Positions 61,249-64,000 of a DNA stretch of 64,000 bases are shown one piece after another (positions within the stretch are counted from its first letter, which is position 1; each line of letters begins with the position of its first letter). The stretch comes from Sipunculus nudus. Taxonomy: Eukaryota; Annelida; Sipuncula; Golfingiida; Sipunculidae. A model generated the notes under the pieces. It had not been told where the DNA came from and did no database searches. It was given only the letters and a program-made list of their open reading frames with translations. The DNA lies in NCBI GenBank assembly GCA_026874595.1, contig CM049307.1, forward strand, positions 46,125,678 through 46,189,677, in the 5' to 3' direction. Made by a program: the position numbers and the translations under genes.

Positions 61249-61506
61249 ATGGAAATTCTTAATACTTTCCAAGGAAAGAGCAACACAATTCTTCAAAATA
61301 TTTTTCGCACAATATGTACGACAGACACCCCACCCCGACTACCTGGTGCCATTGGTCTTCTGGCAGGATTTTTCCCTGGTGATTATCAGATGCTGCTAGG
61401 GATTTCTGTAAACGACGACCGCCCTGAAATGCAGGCTTTTTGCATGATTGGTCAGTTTATCGATGGCGTTCTGACATTGCAAGACCACAGATCTAACAAA
61501 GAATAA
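61249..61506 (+). CDS. Short open frame inside hAT element, unknown
   Basis: An 85-codon frame. Its later part (61320-61500) is GC-richer and protein-like (RLPGAIGLLAGFFPGDYQML, then GISVNDDRPEMQAF, then GQFIDGVLTLQDH). A splice-acceptor-like TACGACAG lies just before the GC-rich part. It does not look like a hAT transposase. It could be a host-gene fragment picked up by the element, but I recognise no family. Confidence 0.25.
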   Translation: MEILNTFQGKSNTILQNIFRTICTTDTPPRLPGAIGLLAGFFPGDYQMLLGISVNDDRPEMQAFCMIGQFIDGVLTLQDHRSNKE

Positions 61507-61569
61507 CTACAGATATGTATTTCTTGCCTCTATAGAGATCGTCCGCAAATAATTTTGTTGGTTTCACCG

Positions 61570-62160
61570 CCAAATGTTTAATCTCTGAAATTCTTAAAAA
61601 GGGACAAAAAAAGGCCAAATTTTAACTTTTTGAGGAACCCCCTCTGCCACTGATTATACTAAATCCCAGAAATGCCGCCCCCACAAATGTACAATTCGTT
61701 CGCTAATCATTCTGTAGGTTCTACTGTCCAGTTTATAATCCCTGGAATACTTGAACATGGGACAAAAAGGCCAAATTTGTACTTTTTGTGGAACTCCTTA
61801 TGCCACTGATTAAACTAAATCCCAGAAATACCGCCCCTAAAAATGTGCAAATCGTTCGCTAATCATTTGATAGGTTCAAAGTTTATAATCCCGGGAATCC
61901 TTGAACATTGGACAAAAAGGTCAAATTTGTACGTTTTGTGGAACTCCTTATGCCACTGATTAAACTAAATCCCAGAAATAACGTCCCCCCCCCCCCATCC
62001 AAAAATGTGCAAATTGTTCGCTAATCATTTGGTAGGTTCCTCTCTCCAGTTTTTAATCCCTGGAATACTTGAACATGGCACAAAAAGATCGAATTTGTAC
62101 TTTTTGTGGAACTCCTTGTGCCACTCATCATACTAATTCCCCGAAATGCCGCCCCCCAGA
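61570..62160 (+). repeat. Four-copy tandem repeat of 150-168 bp
   Basis: Units are anchored on GCCACTGATTA-like words at 61646, 61802, 61952 and 62120, with shared GGGACAAAAAGGCCAAATTT, TTTTTGTGGAACTCC, CCCAGAAATACCGCC and GTTCGCTAATCATT. The repeated unit ends with the same CCGCCCC-type word found at the element's terminus. Confidence 0.8.
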
Positions 62161-62378
62161 ATGTGCCGCCCGGGGCGGACCGCCCCTGCCGCCCCCCCCC
62201 CCCCCCTTAGGTACGCCACTGTGTCCGAGTTGCCTCCCTTGTCATATTACAAGTGGTAACACGGTATTACCGTTTCATTATTGGGTTGTTTGACCTAAAA
62301 TTTCATCGTAGTATCTCTAAGATCATTGGAGATATGAAGACTTTATTATAAATAGGGATTCAAGCGCTTGTAGCTAAT

Positions 62379-62549
62379 CAAAACAAACCGCGTGTATCCG
62401 TTATTTTAAAACTGTCATGCAAGTTGACTTGCATCACCCCTAGCTGTAATGCAAGAGAATTTGAACGTTCAGTCAGTACAAAGAAAATACGCCGAACTTG
62501 GGACATTAATAATAGAGAAACATACATTTAATTAAAGAGACAGGTTTTT
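62379..62549. other. Spacer with 3' end of C1q gene
   Basis: Short noncoding stretch downstream of the C1q stop codon, holding its likely poly(A) signal. Confidence 0.5.
62527..62532 (-). terminator. Likely poly(A) signal of the C1q gene
   Basis: ATTAAA on the minus strand about 18 bases past the stop codon. A canonical AATAAA also overlaps the stop itself (GAATAAAA), which would give an extremely short 3' UTR. Confidence 0.4.
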
Positions 62550-63910
62550 TTATTCGGTGTAAAACAGAAACCCGGAGAAGGTAACCAGTGGAAAGTCCGG
62601 GTAACTGTTGATAACACCTTTCATCAGACGAGTGAAGATTTCATCACCAACTTCCAGGCGGAGTACTACGGAATTCCCTCCGGTTGCCCACCCAGGGTCG
62701 CCGAACGTCGCACTCGCCATGGTCTCTGTATTCCTCCGCAGGTCAACCCTGACGTCTTCTTCGTTTGCACCTTCCACGCTGAAGGTGAAAAAGTAGACCC
62801 CTCTTGTTGGTGCGCGGAAGGCGCCGGTTGAGCCCGAAAAGGCCAATCCGTCGTTGATACGTACTTTGTCGTAGACGATGTTTATTCCTACACCAGTGAG
62901 TCCCGTGTCCCGGTATGCCGAAAATGCCACATTTTGTGCTGCCTGAAGCCCTTCAAAATGAAGAAAATGTAAAAGAATATTACATTTCCCTCGCAAACAC
63001 GCAACGATACATACCTTCAGTGATTCTTGACCAACGACAGGTCATAGGCCAAAACCACTATCCCGGATAAACAACAAAATTGTAAGAGTTATATAGTATA
63101 TCAAAAAGTATATATAAAGCATTTATTGTACAGACCTAATGACAGTTATTTATCCTTCACTTGCCTGTCTCTCTGAGCAAACCAGAAAACGTTCGCCTTA
63201 AGTTAAACCATAAAGTATTATGATATTACCTCAGTTTTCTGCTATGTAATATTCTACAGATATTTGTTATAGAGATTATATTAATTAATAAATTTCTATT
63301 TCGTAAAATGGATATTGCAGATTTTTTCAACTGTATCAGGCTTTATCTCGATTAAAGATAGGATGGAATTTTAATGTTATATAATTTGGAATTCATCAAA
63401 TTAAATTTAATTGTTAAAAAAAAAAAAACCCGAAAAGTATCAGATTAAGTCCTCGGCGATAGGGGTCGCTAGTGTGGGAAAGACTTATTCCTCACCAACT
63501 CTCCTCTCCAGCGCTTCCAGCCTTTGTTTCAGTAAGCGGATTTCCTGTTTATCAGTGTCGTCTGCTAAGCACAGTTGGGTGAAACACAACTACAAGACAC
63601 CAAGATATATTGGTGACTTCTGCACATATGTATGTTGTTTCTATGAATTGAAGACTAAGAAAAAACAAAAGAGTCACATTTAATTTTAATCAGTAATTTA
63701 TCTCAAATTTGTATTTCAGTTCTTTAGGTATTTTTATGAAAGGTAAAACGTCGTTATAATGAAGTTTAAATAAAAACGAAGACAAGTCGATGTCACTGTT
63801 TTGTTTACCTCTCTACAAGGTTCCAGCATGAATATATGTGAAATAAGATGAACAATAAAATAAATGACAAGCGAACTTACCAAGATTGATATTCTTGCTA
63901 AAAATATCAT
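62550..63910 (-). CDS. Secreted C1q-domain protein, three exons, complete
   Basis: The product is a small secreted C1q-domain protein. In bivalves these act largely as soluble lectin-like recognition proteins of innate immunity and can form trimers; the ligand here is unknown. Exon 1 coding part 63881-63910 (ATG to a GTAAGT donor, phase 0), exon 2 63496-63589 (CTTGTAG acceptor, GTGAGG donor, phase 1), exon 3 62550-62950 (TTTTGAAG acceptor). The joined frame is 174 residues. Residues 1-19 form a signal peptide ending LCLA; 20-42 form a short coiled coil with hydrophobic residues at 27, 30, 34, 37 and 41 in 3-4 spacing; about 48-174 form the C1q domain. The C1q signature is visible: N-x4-F-x6-F-x5-G-x-Y-x-F-x-F (INDGLAF to GVYFFTF), with Tyr replacing its first Phe, and the closing strand reads FSGFLFY. 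No collagen repeat is present. Splice joins are from consensus and phase, without transcripts. Confidence 0.88.
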
Positions 63911-64000
63911 CACGACTGAGTTAATGCGCGCTTGTCAAACAGACGAACTCCGAGCGACTTCTGTAACAGGTTTCTAAAACGTAAAACGCCACATGTGTAG
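63911..64000 (-). promoter_or_regulatory. 5' UTR or promoter-proximal region of C1q gene
   Basis: Upstream of the C1q ATG to the window end. No clear TATA box is seen in these 90 bases; the promoter probably lies beyond the window. Confidence 0.35.

Larger units (their letters stand above)
59948..62221. mobile_element. hAT-type non-autonomous element, nested
   Basis: The left end is CAGCGGCGTACCTAGCCT with GCCGCCCGGGGCGG close inside. The right end, reverse-complemented, is CAGTGGCGTACCTAAGGGGG, again with the CCGCCCGGGGCGG word. TGTCCGAG flanks both sides exactly (59940-59947 and 62222-62229), the 8-bp target duplication diagnostic of hAT transposition. The 2274-bp body shows no hAT transposase. 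It contains a 4-copy tandem repeat (61570-62160) and a short unknown frame at 61249-61506. Mobilisation by a hAT transposase encoded elsewhere is inferred. Confidence 0.88.
59491..62373. mobile_element. Long-TIR element interrupted by a hAT element
   Basis: The left terminal repeat (59491-59628) and right terminal repeat (about 62234-62373) are inverted copies over about 130 bp. Both contain AATCCCTATTTATAATAA, CTTAGAGATACTAC and CCACTTGTAA in order. CTAAT flanks both sides (59486-59490 and 62374-62378), a probable 5-bp target duplication. Without the inner hAT insertion (59948-62221) and one copy of its duplication, the element would be about 600 bp and noncoding. The superfamily is not assigned; a 5-bp duplication with long terminal repeats does not decide it. 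Confidence 0.8.

Noticed and set aside
63496-63575. Using the later acceptor (CTTAG before CAGACGAC) for C1q exon 2
   Set aside because: It would delete the second half of the signal peptide and shift the join; the CTTGTAG acceptor keeps phase 0 and gives a complete signal peptide.
1-64000. CRISPR arrays, bacterial operons, intact reverse transcriptase, or viral genes
   Set aside because: None seen: repeats lack regular short spacers and no long frame shows polymerase, integrase or capsid motifs.

Overview
The window is AT-rich animal nuclear DNA. Genes are split by introns, intergenic space is large, long (AT)n tracts and SINE or MITE-type repeats are common, and there is no bacterial-style gene packing. 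A bivalve mollusc (or close lophotrochozoan) is the best guess. One gene is a secreted single-domain C1q protein, a family strongly expanded in bivalves, and several repeats have the tandem-core layout with an ACGG/ACAG-like tract known from bivalve repeat families. I cannot name the species.

Two genes can be supported, both on the minus strand. (1) At 34014-34276 lies the first coding exon of a T-type (Cav3-like) voltage-gated calcium channel alpha-1 subunit. An in-frame stop precedes the ATG. The exon ends at a perfect minor-class (U12) AT-AC donor, ATATCCTTT, just before transmembrane helix S1. No S1 exon was recognised at lower coordinates, so 1-34013 is most simply read as a very long first intron full of repeats. 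(2) At 62550-63910 lies a complete three-exon gene for a 174-residue secreted protein: signal peptide, short coiled coil, C1q domain.

The left 34 kb (inferred intron) holds two tRNA-derived SINEs (near 6.7 and 15.2 kb), a 338-bp tandem array (10.3-11.3 kb), two copies of a mobile element with a tandem core and palindromic GGTGGCGCCACC boxes (11.6-12.8 and 23.9-24.7 kb), a pair of 437/436-bp MITEs in opposite orientation (19.7 and 27.9 kb), a 384-bp MITE (28.4 kb), and RFX X-box-like palindromes.

The region 34.3-62.5 kb is intergenic. It contains the channel gene's 5' region, a 535-bp near-palindromic MITE (37.3 kb), a candidate unknown exon (38.7 kb), a degenerate tandem element (40.8-42.3 kb), and a 41-bp/122-bp higher-order satellite (48.2-49.6 kb) with an axonemal dynein heavy-chain gene fragment inside it. 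It also contains hAT-like short elements, a six-member ladder of nuclear-receptor half-sites (57.9 kb), and a 2.27-kb hAT-type element with a perfect 8-bp target duplication nested in an older long-TIR element (59.5-62.4 kb). No intact transposase, reverse transcriptase or viral gene was recognised.
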